Assembly (NCBI GenBank): GCA_003208885.1
Contig: QCUP01000002.1
Span: forward strand, 1-64,000
Length of the DNA: 64,000 nt
DNA from: Prochlorococcus sp. AG-679-K21
Lineage (GTDB): Bacteria > Cyanobacteriota > Cyanobacteriia > PCC-6307 > Cyanobiaceae
Direction: 5' to 3'
Part shown: positions 44,217-53,931 of the stretch, one piece after another
How positions within the stretch are numbered: the stretch's first letter is position 1
Layout: every line of letters starts with the position of its first letter
Translations under genes and position numbers: made by a program
Notes under the pieces: generated by a model
The model's database searches: none
Told to the model about the DNA's origin: nothing
The model's input: the letters and a program-made list of their open reading frames with translations, nothing else

Positions 44217-44750
44217 TCATTTTTTTTCTGAGACAATACTGTTGTATTCGTTAAAGCTTTCAACTGAGAATGATGTCTCATTAATGTCTATTCCTTTTAA
44301 TTCTCCAATAATCTTATTTAAATCATCAATATTAACCAATCCATTCTTATCAAATTTAACTTCTCCAGAGCTATTCAAAATTATAGTCTGAGGAATTAAA
44401 CCATTCCAATAGTAATTAGGTTGATTCGAGTCTGTTTTAGAAGAGTCACTTTGTAATTCATCTGTAGTTAGAGCAATCAAGTCAATATTATTTCTCCAAA
44501 TTAGATCTAAACCAGCAATTATTGGAGCCATAGCTTTACTATCAGAGCTATCGTCAAGATAAAAAAATAAAACAGAGACTCTTTGGTTTTTTAATGATTC
44601 TTCAAGAGTGGTTTGAGGAGGAACTATAGCTCCATTTCCTGCATATATTGGAAAAATATTTCCGTCATAGCTATTAGTATCTCTACTTGCATAGGCAGGA
44701 TAAGAAGTAAAAAATATTAATAATATAAGTATTGATTGAAATAACTTCAT
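44217..44750 (-). CDS. exported thioredoxin-fold protein
   Basis: Signal peptide; VLFFYLDDSSDSKAMAPII; QTIILNSSGEVKFD. Confidence 0.65.
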   Translation of the reverse strand: MKLFQSILILLIFFTSYPAYASRDTNSYDGNIFPIYAGNGAIVPPQTTLEESLKNQRVSVLFFYLDDSSDSKAMAPIIAGLDLIWRNNIDLIALTTDELQSDSSKTDSNQPNYYWNGLIPQTIILNSSGEVKFDKNGLVNIDDLNKIIGELKGIDINETSFSVESFNEYNSIVSEKK

Positions 44751-44764
44751 TAAAGGAAGGGAAT

Positions 44765-46387
44765 TTATTTAGTGCTAGATCTACCTAAACCTTGTAGAAT
44801 TCCTTTCCCAACTAAACCAATAGCTTTACCTACTACTTTTGTTAAGAAATTCACGAAAAGTTTACCGATATATCTTACCGCAATTTCTAATTGTGGAGCT
44901 ATTGCATCTCTAATTTCAACTAATAAAGTAACTTGTTTTTGAAACCACTCTAAATTTTCTAGTTCTTCTTCTCTATTTTCATTTTTATAGTATCTTGTAA
45001 ATTTAGAATCAATGATATCTATATACTCTCGTTTACTTTCATATAAATAGATAGGCATATAAATATTTTCGTGCCACCTATTATAGTTGTTGATATTATT
45101 TCTAAATCTTTCAAAAGATCTTGTAGATTGTAATTGTGGATTTATCAGGATGGTTCTTAATTCAGGCCAACTTGAACAAATATTAAACACTTCAGATGCT
45201 AATAAATTACAATTTCTTATTATCCAATTAGATATTATATTCTCTAGAACAATAAATGATGCTGTCTCGTATAGAGGTAATAATTTGCCATCATAATCTA
45301 TGGGCTCATTTTTTATTATTGGATCGATAAACATTATTGATTCATGTGACTCTTTATCTCTTTCATTACAAGTTACTTCTTTATAAATATATTCATTTAT
45401 TGAGATCGATTCGCCATTCTTTTTAACTCTGAAATAGCTTTCAGTTATATTTGATATAGTATTAAGTCTTAGTTCTTCAATAAGAGAATTAAAGTCCTCT
45501 TTATAGTCTTTTTGTTTATAATTTTCTTTTATATTTTTTATTAAATTATCAAGTTCATCAAGCATTTTGCAAATGAGACGTGAAATAAACTCTTTTTTTA
45601 TTCCTGATAAAATGATAGATGAATTATTAAATTCAACATCAAAATTGGCTGAATCATATCTCTTCCTTAGACGTTCAAGAATTAAATCCCAAATTTCTAA
45701 TGTATTTTTATCTTTTATAAAAATAGTATTAGTATTGTTATTCTGGATATTGATTTTATTTTCAGCGTAAATAGCTTCTGAATAAAGGTCTAATGAATTC
45801 CCCCATAGGAATATAAGAAAGGATTTGACAGTTATAAGTTCTCTTAATCTTCCCTTTAAAATAAATTTGTAAAATTCAGGTGTTGAGTCAGAATTCACAT
45901 ATTTGAAAACATAATTTATCTCATTATCTATTTGCTTGAGACCAGATGATAATAATTTCTGATTAAAAGTAAGTTCTTTTTCTTTTTTAACAACTACAGA
46001 TGGATTGTTTTCTAGGTCGAATACTCTTCCACCCTCTGAAATAATATTAATAGACTCTAAAACTTTATCAACACTTGGGTTTAAAAGTAAACCTTCAGTA
46101 TTTAAAGAGGGAGTTACTTCTGTTTTATTTAAAAGTTCACCAGAAAAAATTACAAGAATATTTGATTCATCCCACCTCTCTTTTAATTTTAATAATTCCA
46201 ATCTTATGAGATCTTCAGACTGGTAATTGAGAATATTCCATATTATTAAATCTGGATTTAAATTTTTACTACCACTATCTAGTGTGATATTTAAATTATT
46301 GTCTAAAGAAGTCAACTTTAATGATAAAGATTCTGCAATTAAGCTTGGAGCAATAATTAGGATCGATTTTTTCTTAATTAATTCCAA
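44765..46387 (-). CDS. DUF3685 (Ycf55-like) protein
   Basis: 540 aa; response-regulator-like N-terminus and a long C-terminal domain. Confidence 0.65.
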   Translation of the reverse strand: MELIKKKSILIIAPSLIAESLSLKLTSLDNNLNITLDSGSKNLNPDLIIWNILNYQSEDLIRLELLKLKERWDESNILVIFSGELLNKTEVTPSLNTEGLLLNPSVDKVLESINIISEGGRVFDLENNPSVVVKKEKELTFNQKLLSSGLKQIDNEINYVFKYVNSDSTPEFYKFILKGRLRELITVKSFLIFLWGNSLDLYSEAIYAENKINIQNNNTNTIFIKDKNTLEIWDLILERLRKRYDSANFDVEFNNSSIILSGIKKEFISRLICKMLDELDNLIKNIKENYKQKDYKEDFNSLIEELRLNTISNITESYFRVKKNGESISINEYIYKEVTCNERDKESHESIMFIDPIIKNEPIDYDGKLLPLYETASFIVLENIISNWIIRNCNLLASEVFNICSSWPELRTILINPQLQSTRSFERFRNNINNYNRWHENIYMPIYLYESKREYIDIIDSKFTRYYKNENREEELENLEWFQKQVTLLVEIRDAIAPQLEIAVRYIGKLFVNFLTKVVGKAIGLVGKGILQGLGRSSTK

Positions 46388-46466
46388 TTCTAAAAGTCTA
46401 CCTCTTATATAAAATTAACTAACAAATTTGGTAAAAACCAGTGCTGTTAAAATATTCAATAGGTTT

Positions 46467-47234
46467 TCAGGCGTAATAGTCTTTATTAATTGGAATATCA
46501 TTTAATCTTTCTTGAGATAAAATATTATTCGCTTCACTTATTGTAAATTTATTTTCATAAAGAGCTTTTCCTACTATTACTCCATATAGTCCAGAATCTT
46601 CAAATCTAGTTAATGATAATAAGTCAGAAATTGAACCTACACCTCCTGAAGCAATAACCGGAATATCAGTAATTTCTATAATCTTTTTTATAAAAGCTTC
46701 ATTTGTTCCTTCTAGGGTCCCATCAGTATTAATATCCGTGACAATAAAACTGGCAATTTTAAAAGAAGAAAATTCCTTTACTAAATCTGTAGCTAACACA
46801 TCTGATTGTTCTAACCATCCTCTTGTACTTACTTTTCCCTCTTTTGCATCAATTCCAACAATAATTCTTCTTGGGAATTTGGTTGATAAACCTTTAACTA
46901 GGTCTTTATTTTCAATAGCGGATGTTCCCATTATAACCTTATCCACACCGTAAGAAAATAATTGTTCAATCCTTTCAAGTGATCTTATACCCCCTCCTAT
47001 TTGAATAGGAATATTTACTGATTTGACAATCTTTTTAATTGATTGATCATTTGTTGGAATTCCGGTCTTAGCAGCATCCAAATCAACGATATGAATACAT
47101 TTTGCACCCTCTTTTTCCCAGTATTTTGCTTGCGCATAAGGTTCTCTGGAGAAGTCTTTTCTCTTGTTAAAGTCACCTTTAAAGAGTCTTACGCATTTGC
47201 CATTCATCAAATCTATAGCGGGAATTAGTTTCAT
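46467..47234 (-). CDS. hisA: phosphoribosylformimino-5-aminoimidazole carboxamide ribotide isomerase
   Basis: LIPAIDLMNGKCVRLFKGDF, IQIGGGIRS, VIASGGVGS. Confidence 0.96.
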   Translation of the reverse strand: MKLIPAIDLMNGKCVRLFKGDFNKRKDFSREPYAQAKYWEKEGAKCIHIVDLDAAKTGIPTNDQSIKKIVKSVNIPIQIGGGIRSLERIEQLFSYGVDKVIMGTSAIENKDLVKGLSTKFPRRIIVGIDAKEGKVSTRGWLEQSDVLATDLVKEFSSFKIASFIVTDINTDGTLEGTNEAFIKKIIEITDIPVIASGGVGSISDLLSLTRFEDSGLYGVIVGKALYENKFTISEANNILSQERLNDIPINKDYYA

Positions 47235-47325
47235 TGATTTATCCTTTTCATTAATTACTTCTTAGTAGTAATATTCATTATGTAGTTCTAACTAAGATTA
47301 CTACTTTTTTTAATATTTTTGGAAT

Positions 47326-48246
47326 ATGAAAATTCTTGTAATGGGTGGAACAAGATTTGTTGGCAAGTCTTTGGTCAGTAAGTTGCTAAATCAAAATCAT
47401 GATATTGATATCTTTACAAGGGGCAATAAATCCAATCCTGACAATACAAATTTAATAAAAGGGGATAGAAATAATATCGAATGTATTCTTAAACTAAAAA
47501 ATAAAAGATATGATGTAATTTTCGATATATCTGGTCGTGAAGTAAAGCAAACTAAACTTCTTATCGAGAATTTAGAAAATTCTTTCCAAAGATATATCTA
47601 TGTTAGTTCAGCTGGCGTTTATAAAGATAGCTATGAATTACCTTTATCCGAGAACTCTCCGCTTGATACTAATAGTAGGCACAAAGGAAAATTCGAAACT
47701 GAAAATTGGCTAGTTGAGAAAAAGATACCTTTTACAAGTTTTAGACCTACTTATATTTATGGACCTGGAAATTATAATAAAATTGAAAATTGGTTTTTTG
47801 AGAGGTTATTTCATCTAAAAAAAATTCCAATTCCTGGCGATGGTTCATTGATAACTCAGTTAGGTCATGTTTCAGATTTAAGTGATGTAATGATTAAGTG
47901 TTTGGATTCTGAAAAATCAAAAAATAGTATCTATAACTGTTCTGGTGAAAAAGGAGTAACTATTAAAGGTTTAATTTATAAGTGTGCAGAAGTTTGTGGC
48001 TTAAATAAAAACGATATTTCTCTAAATAAATTTGATTTTAAAAAATTAGATCCCAAATCAAGAAAAGGATTCCCAATTAGATTAAATCACTATCAAACCG
48101 ATATTTCAAAAATTAAAAACGACTTGAATTGGGTACCAAAATTTGATTTACTTAGTGGTCTGAAAGACAGTTTCAACAAGGATTATCAATTTAAAAAGAA
48201 CAACGAATTTGATAAAAATTCAGATAGTATTCTTTTTAACTCGTAA
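47326..48246 (+). CDS. NAD-dependent epimerase/CSP41-like SDR protein
   Basis: ILVMGGTRFVGKSLV, YVSSAGVY, FRPTYIYGPGNYN. Confidence 0.88.
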   Translation: MKILVMGGTRFVGKSLVSKLLNQNHDIDIFTRGNKSNPDNTNLIKGDRNNIECILKLKNKRYDVIFDISGREVKQTKLLIENLENSFQRYIYVSSAGVYKDSYELPLSENSPLDTNSRHKGKFETENWLVEKKIPFTSFRPTYIYGPGNYNKIENWFFERLFHLKKIPIPGDGSLITQLGHVSDLSDVMIKCLDSEKSKNSIYNCSGEKGVTIKGLIYKCAEVCGLNKNDISLNKFDFKKLDPKSRKGFPIRLNHYQTDISKIKNDLNWVPKFDLLSGLKDSFNKDYQFKKNNEFDKNSDSILFNS

Positions 48247-48762
48247 ATAATCTATAAAAGTTATTAATGTCAAAATAAATCCTAACCAATAAAATTTTAA
48301 TCCAAAACTAAATAATAAATCTTTTGAAAAAGGTTGGAAAAATATAACTAATGCAATAAAAAAGGAGGACGTTTTATATTTGCCTAGTTTAGAGGCAGGT
48401 AATCCATCTTTCATGGTGGTTCTTAGTGCAGATATTATTAATTCTCTAAATAATATTATTGCTAATGACCAAAAAGGTATTATTGCCATTTTGCATAGCC
48501 ACAATAAAGGGATTAGCAAAAATATTTTGTCTGTTAATGGGTCAATAATAGCTCCAAACTTTGTTTTAAGATTTAATTTTCTTGCAAAATATCCATCAAG
48601 ATAATCAGTTATTCCTCCAATAATTATTAAAACAAAAACTAAATTGGTTTTGTTTATTTCTAATAATATTATTAGTGGAAATGTTAGAAATAATCTCGAT
48701 ATTGTTAAAATATTTGGAATATTTGCTATCGATTTTGTAATATTTTTATTTTTGTATAACAA
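48220..48762 (-). CDS. pgsA: CDP-diacylglycerol-glycerol-3-phosphate 3-phosphatidyltransferase
   Basis: NIPNILTISRLFL, CDP-alcohol motif GGITDYLDGYFARKLNLKTKFGAIIDPLTDK. Confidence 0.93.
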   Translation of the reverse strand: MLYKNKNITKSIANIPNILTISRLFLTFPLIILLEINKTNLVFVLIIIGGITDYLDGYFARKLNLKTKFGAIIDPLTDKIFLLIPLLWLCKMAIIPFWSLAIILFRELIISALRTTMKDGLPASKLGKYKTSSFFIALVIFFQPFSKDLLFSFGLKFYWLGFILTLITFIDYLRVKKNTI

Positions 48763-48893
48763 AGTTTTATAAATAAATTATATTTTACACTCTTCTCTGA
48801 CCTTAGTTTTTAACAAAATTCTAAGGATTATAAACACTTCTACTATCTAATAATCACCATATTTTATATTATTAAAACATTATTGGTATTCAT

Positions 48894-49505
48894 ATGCAGC
48901 CCCATAGCTTAAAGCTATCTCCAGAATCTGATTTGATTTTTTCTATTAAAGAATTTTCTTTTTCAAATAATTTATATGGTTATGTTTCAGGTGTAGTTGG
49001 TAATCTTAGAAAAGCTTGTATTCAGTGTCCTAGTAACCAAGAAATTAGTAAATTTGAAGGTAACTTAGAAATAGTATCTCTTAATGGTCATTTTAAAAAT
49101 GGCGATGTCCATCTTCATTTAAGTTTTGCTGATGAGGGATGTAATGTTTTTGGAGGACATTTAGAAGAAGGTTCGATTGTTAAAAAAGGAACTGATATCT
49201 TTTTAGTTTCTTTTGAAAATAATACTATTGATATCTCAAAACAAAATTTAAAGGATAATCAATCACGAGTTAAAGCATATATCCTTAAAAATTGTCCTTG
49301 GTCAAAAAGAAGCATTAGGTTGCTTGACTCGTTATCTATACCCTATAAAGCAATTTTAGTTGATAATGATCAAGACTATCATAAGGTGAATTCATTAAGT
49401 AATCACAATACTTTTCCTCAAATATTTTTAGATGATGTGTTTTTTGGAGGATATGATGAACTTTCAAAACAAGCTAAATATGATTATTTAAATTCTTTTA
49501 AATAA
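48894..49505 (+). CDS. PPC (DUF296) domain fused to a glutaredoxin domain
   Basis: GYVSGVVGNLRKACIQCP...GHFKNGDVHLHLSFADEGCNVFGGHLEEGSIV (PPC) then KAYILKNCPWSKRSIRLLDSL...TFPQIFLDDVFFGGYDEL (Grx). Confidence 0.85.
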   Translation: MQPHSLKLSPESDLIFSIKEFSFSNNLYGYVSGVVGNLRKACIQCPSNQEISKFEGNLEIVSLNGHFKNGDVHLHLSFADEGCNVFGGHLEEGSIVKKGTDIFLVSFENNTIDISKQNLKDNQSRVKAYILKNCPWSKRSIRLLDSLSIPYKAILVDNDQDYHKVNSLSNHNTFPQIFLDDVFFGGYDELSKQAKYDYLNSFK

Positions 49506-49516
49506 TTTTATTTAAA

Positions 49517-49705
49517 CTAATCTTCTCTAGTTATAATTTTTTCAGAATTTAATTCATCCTCTAATTGCTTTATTAATCTTGAAACAAGATTTTGAAATTC
49601 GGGCTGACATCCTTTAAATGCTGCTTTATGCCTAATAGGTTCATTTCTTGTTCTTAAATCAGTAAGCATTAATTGTAATGCATCAATTTTTGAGTTTATT
49701 TTCAT
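49517..49705 (-). CDS. hypothetical small protein
   Basis: 62-aa ORF in a gap, codon use consistent with coding. Confidence 0.55.
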   Translation of the reverse strand: MKINSKIDALQLMLTDLRTRNEPIRHKAAFKGCQPEFQNLVSRLIKQLEDELNSEKIITRED

Positions 49706-49729
49706 AGTTTTTATTTATCTTTGCATCTT

Positions 49730-50389
49730 TTAAATACTTTGCATAGCCTTTTTAAAAGATACTTTCTTATTTTCACTGGAACTTGTTACTTCTATTATTT
49801 TATTAATAGACTGTTTGTTATTTAGGGAATCTATGCAACATTTTGCTACCAATCTTCTTGGGATAGAGCCTTTAAATTGTGTATCTTCTTTTGTGTAGTC
49901 AATGTTTTCAGATTCTATTTCTTCTATTTCCTTTAATCCTCCAGGTCTTATTATTGTCCAATCAAAACTTTGATTTTTTAGGAAGTTTTCACCAATTTTT
50001 TTCCAGATAAGAATTAAACCAAATAGGTTTAATGGGTGAAATAATTTACCACTACACAAAGAGCTAACTAAGATTACTCTCTTTATTCCAACTCTTTTGC
50101 AACTCTGTAATTGTCTGTATACTCCAAGTGCATCTACCTTTGCAGGTCCAGTTAAATCTACTGAAGCTCTTGCTCCTGTTGCAATTATTAAAGCCTCAAC
50201 ATTTTCTAAAGCCTCATCTAATGCATCTTTATTATCTAATGAGAGTCTAAAGGTCTCTGTATTTTTAAAATTATCATTAACCTTTGATTTTTCTCTAACT
50301 ATCTGCTTTACTTTTATTCCTCTCTTTACTGCTTCTTCAGTTATTCTGTATCCTGTTTTACCTGAAGCTCCGGTTATCGCAATTCGCAT
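49730..50389 (-). CDS. NAD(P)-binding atypical SDR (NmrA-like)
   Basis: IAITGASGKTGYRITEEAVKRG, VILVSSLCSG, WTIIRPGGL. Confidence 0.88.
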   Translation of the reverse strand: MRIAITGASGKTGYRITEEAVKRGIKVKQIVREKSKVNDNFKNTETFRLSLDNKDALDEALENVEALIIATGARASVDLTGPAKVDALGVYRQLQSCKRVGIKRVILVSSLCSGKLFHPLNLFGLILIWKKIGENFLKNQSFDWTIIRPGGLKEIEEIESENIDYTKEDTQFKGSIPRRLVAKCCIDSLNNKQSINKIIEVTSSSENKKVSFKKAMQSI

Positions 50390-50420
50390 TTTTTTTTTTT
50401 TTATTTAATTATATGTAGTT

Positions 50421-51074
50421 TTAAGGCTTTTTACATATAAATTTCTTTTTTCTATTGGGATATAGAGTTCTACACATTAAGCATTTTGTACCATCACAAC
50501 CTCTTGCAGTACAGTATTCTCTTCCATAGAAAATTATTTGCAAATGTAGGTTGTTCCACTCTGATATTGGAAAAATATATTTAAGATCTTTTTCGGTTTG
50601 CTTTACATTAGCCCCATTTGTAAGCCCCCATCTTTGTGATAAACGATGTATGTGTGTATCTACTGGGAAAGATGGAATTTTGAATACTTGTGACATTACA
50701 ACTGAAGCTGTTTTATGACCAACTCCAGGTAATGATTCAAGTTCTTCAAATGAACTGGGGACCTGACTATGAAATTTTGTGATTATTAATTTTGATAAGA
50801 GGTATATGTTTTTTGATTTTTGGTTAGAAAGACCTAATTGTTTTATGTATTCATAAATTCTAGAAACTCCGAGTTCTTCCATTTTTTCTGGAGTATCTGC
50901 CACTTTAAATAGTTCTTTTGTTAATTCATTAACTTTCTTATCTGTAGACTGGGCGCTTAATACAACTGCAACAAGGAGCGTAAAAGCATTTGTATGATCA
51001 AGGGGGATAGGAGGAGATGGATATAATTTTTTAAGCTCTTTTAATATTCTTTTCGCTCTTTCACTCTTCTTCAT
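50421..51074 (-). CDS. nth: endonuclease III
   Basis: LLVAVVLSAQSTDKKVNE, LPGVGHKTASVV, VDTHIHRLSQRWGL, C-terminal 4Fe-4S cysteines. Confidence 0.96.
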   Translation of the reverse strand: MKKSERAKRILKELKKLYPSPPIPLDHTNAFTLLVAVVLSAQSTDKKVNELTKELFKVADTPEKMEELGVSRIYEYIKQLGLSNQKSKNIYLLSKLIITKFHSQVPSSFEELESLPGVGHKTASVVMSQVFKIPSFPVDTHIHRLSQRWGLTNGANVKQTEKDLKYIFPISEWNNLHLQIIFYGREYCTARGCDGTKCLMCRTLYPNRKKKFICKKP

Positions 51075-51171
51075 TTATTCTTTTTTTAAGGGGATGTATA
51101 AAATTATACAGGTGTAATTTAGTATTAATGTTTTCTGCTAATTTAAATAAAAAAAAGGTTTTGTCATTTTA

Positions 51172-52227
51172 GTGGAAAAAGAGGCGTTAATAATTGATGA
51201 TCTTTATCATAAATATGATAATCAAAAATATTCTAATTGGATATTAAATGCAATTAACTTAAAAATTGAAAATGGAGAATTACTTGGACTTCTTGGACCT
51301 TCTGGTTGCGGTAAAACTACTCTCCTAAGATTGATAGCAGGATTTGAATATCCATTTAAAGGAAGGATTATTTTAAATGAAAGGGAAATTTCAAACAAAA
51401 ATAAGATACTTACTCCAGAGAAAAGAAAGATAGGAATGGTTTTCCAGGATTATGCACTTTTCCCACACCTTAATGTTCTAGAAAATGCAATGTTTGGTTT
51501 GAAAGATAAAAAGAACAAATCTAGAGTAAATTTTCTTATAGATATTGTTGGTCTCAATAAATTTATAAATAGATATCCACATGAATTATCAGGAGGACAA
51601 AAACAGAGACTTGCTATTGCTAGAGCGTTGGCTCCGGGAACAGATTTCATATTATTAGATGAACCATTTTGTAGTTTAGATATGCACGTAAAATTAAAAT
51701 TAAGAAGTGAACTTCCAAATATTCTTAAAAGTTGTAATGCTAGTGGATTAATGGTTACTCATGATCCAGAAGAAGCAATGTCTATTTGCAATAAAGTTGC
51801 AGTAATGAATGAAGGGAAAATACATCAAATTGATGAACCTATTAAACTTTTAGAAGATCCTAAAACACTTTTTGTAAGTAGTTTTATTCTTGGTAATAAC
51901 ATTCTTAATCTCAAAAAAAATTCTAATTCTTTCTCCTGTTGTTTAGGTAAAATAAGTACTTCTTCAATTAATAATAAAAATATTAAATTTATTTCTATTT
52001 CTCCGAAATTTATTTCTATTGAAAGATCTTTAAATGGGGATGCAAGGATAGTTTCAAAAGAATTCCTGGGTGAATATTTTATTTATAAACTATTGTTTAA
52101 AGAAGAAACATTAAGGGTTAGAACTAACATAAATCAAGATCTTAATGTCGGAGATAATTGTTTTTTAAGTTTAGATAAAGATTGTTTCGGTTTTGTATAC
52201 CCTGGAGCCCATAAGATATTTATTTAA
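51172..52227 (+). CDS. ABC transporter ATP-binding protein, iron(III) type (FutC-like)
   Basis: GPSGCGKTTLLRLIAGFE, MVFQDYALFPHLNV, LSGGQKQRLAIARALAP, LLDEPFCSLD, TOBE-like tail. Confidence 0.8.
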   Translation: MEKEALIIDDLYHKYDNQKYSNWILNAINLKIENGELLGLLGPSGCGKTTLLRLIAGFEYPFKGRIILNEREISNKNKILTPEKRKIGMVFQDYALFPHLNVLENAMFGLKDKKNKSRVNFLIDIVGLNKFINRYPHELSGGQKQRLAIARALAPGTDFILLDEPFCSLDMHVKLKLRSELPNILKSCNASGLMVTHDPEEAMSICNKVAVMNEGKIHQIDEPIKLLEDPKTLFVSSFILGNNILNLKKNSNSFSCCLGKISTSSINNKNIKFISISPKFISIERSLNGDARIVSKEFLGEYFIYKLLFKEETLRVRTNINQDLNVGDNCFLSLDKDCFGFVYPGAHKIFI

Positions 52228-52368
52228 TAAATTTTTATAGGCAATTACACTTGCCCCCTTTCCAGTTTGAACATTTTTTCTTTTTACATTTCTTTTTTTT
52301 GTTTGCATATAATTTATTAATTAATAGCAATTCAGAATAATATTTTTCAAAATTCATTTATTGATATT

Positions 52369-52387
52369 GCTATTGATATTCATTATC
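52369..52387. promoter_or_regulatory. Fur-box-like site upstream of ferritin
   Basis: GCTATTGATATTCATTATC, 16/19 to GATAATGATAATCATTATC, about 80 bp 5' of the ferritin ATG. Confidence 0.7.
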
Positions 52388-52465
52388 ATATTCACTTATG
52401 TATTTTTAATCTTTTTTAAGTTACCAATTTATACAAAATGTTGTATTATTTACTTATCTATTTAA

Positions 52466-53026
52466 ATGACAATGATTGAGAATAATTTAAAAACAAACAA
52501 ATTAATTAATTTTGGCCCTTCTGGAAGAGCTGTTGCACAGCCGATGGATGCTGGATTATTGGAAAATTTCTATGAACATTTAACAATGGAGAGATATGCC
52601 AATGTTCAATATTTTTCTATTTATTTATGGTTTCAAGAAAGAGATTTAGACGGCTTTGCTTCATATTTCTTAAGTGAATCTCAAGGAGAAATGGAACACG
52701 CCTATAAATTTGCTAATTACTTTATAGCTCGTGGACAAACTGTAAAATTGAATAATTTACCTGCACCAATTCAGGCTTGGGATTCTATTGAGGATTTAAT
52801 ATCTTATTCATTCAATATGGAGGCTGATTTAACTTCTTCATTACAACAGTTATATTCGATTGCAGAGAGAATTTCAGATACAAGAACAAATGTTTTCTTA
52901 GACCCGATTGTTGATGCTCAAACAAAATCTGAGGATGAATTTGCTCACATACTAGGGAAAGTTAAATTTGCGGCCAACCAACCTTCCGCAATATTATTGA
53001 TTGATAGTGATTTAAAGAAAAAATAA
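52466..53026 (+). CDS. ftn: non-heme ferritin
   Basis: ENFYEHLTMERYANVQYFSIYLWFQERDLDGFASYFLSESQGEMEHAYKFANYF. Confidence 0.93.
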   Translation: MTMIENNLKTNKLINFGPSGRAVAQPMDAGLLENFYEHLTMERYANVQYFSIYLWFQERDLDGFASYFLSESQGEMEHAYKFANYFIARGQTVKLNNLPAPIQAWDSIEDLISYSFNMEADLTSSLQQLYSIAERISDTRTNVFLDPIVDAQTKSEDEFAHILGKVKFAANQPSAILLIDSDLKKK

Positions 53027-53302
53027 TTTTTTTTCCAATCTTGTTTGAGCAATTGTTCTTTCACTTTTCTCAAGGAGTAAACTAGCAAAACTAATATTCT
53101 CAATGGTCCTATTTTTTAAAAATTGGGCTATTGAATGTATCTCTTTTAATCTTTTTGAGATATTATTATTTTCATAAAATAATCTTTCTCGCAAGCCATC
53201 ATGTAAAGTGTTGCTATAAGTTTGTTTAATATTCTCTATCCTGTTAGCTAGTGAATCAACTTCCACTAATAAGTTACTTGTTATGGATTCGGATATATAC
53301 AT
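53012..53302 (-). CDS. hypothetical protein
   Basis: 96-aa helical ORF, 8 nt downstream of the crp-like gene, converges on ferritin. Confidence 0.6.
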   Translation of the reverse strand: MYISESITSNLLVEVDSLANRIENIKQTYSNTLHDGLRERLFYENNNISKRLKEIHSIAQFLKNRTIENISFASLLLEKSERTIAQTRLEKKLFFL

Positions 53303-53310
53303 AATTAGGT

Positions 53311-53898
53311 TTAGAGTGGTGAGGCTTCAATAAAAGAAGGAGCTACACTTACTGTTTGTGTTCCGATTGGAGCTATTAATAACTCTGATGAGCGGAGCTT
53401 TGAAATTAATCTTGTAGATGTTACCCGTGTTGAACCTATCAATTCTCCGATCCTTTCATGAGTCAGTCTAAAAGGTAATTCGCACCATTGACCGCATCTC
53501 CTCCCGAGACGGTTCACTAATATTGAAAATAGAGCTTGAAGTCTTTGCTCTGCATTCCCTAGATGTCTGATTCTTAAAAGTTGAAGAGTCCATTCATTAA
53601 CAGCGTCAAATCCTGAGTTTTCAGCAATATGAACATTACTATGAAAGGATAAATCAGTTAAAGCTTCTACACAAACTCCTTCACTGCATAATAAATCAGT
53701 TCTTAATTGATCTCCAGATTGTAAGAAAGCAAGAGTCATTCCTTCTGTTTCTTCACATGGGCAATATACTCTTGCAATACCACTCTCAACCTCAAGACAG
53801 GTTCCCTTTGGTCTTGATGATGGATCTATAAGAACTGACTGACCTGTTATTATTCGAACTGTTTTTGATGAAAACTCTCCATAATTATGGAAATTCAT
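53311..53898 (-). CDS. cysteine-rich Crp/Fnr-family transcriptional regulator
   Basis: HTH segment LPFRLTHERIGELIGSTRVTSTRLISKL; cNMP-like N-terminus; YCPC, LLCSEGVC, RRCGQWC. Confidence 0.85.
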   Translation of the reverse strand: MNFHNYGEFSSKTVRIITGQSVLIDPSSRPKGTCLEVESGIARVYCPCEETEGMTLAFLQSGDQLRTDLLCSEGVCVEALTDLSFHSNVHIAENSGFDAVNEWTLQLLRIRHLGNAEQRLQALFSILVNRLGRRCGQWCELPFRLTHERIGELIGSTRVTSTRLISKLRSSELLIAPIGTQTVSVAPSFIEASPL

Positions 53899-53912
53899 AT
53901 TAATTAAATTTT

Positions 53913-53931
53913 GATAATGAGAATTATTATC
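53913..53931. promoter_or_regulatory. Fur-box-like site upstream of the Crp-family gene
   Basis: GATAATGAGAATTATTATC, 17/19 to consensus. Confidence 0.75.
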
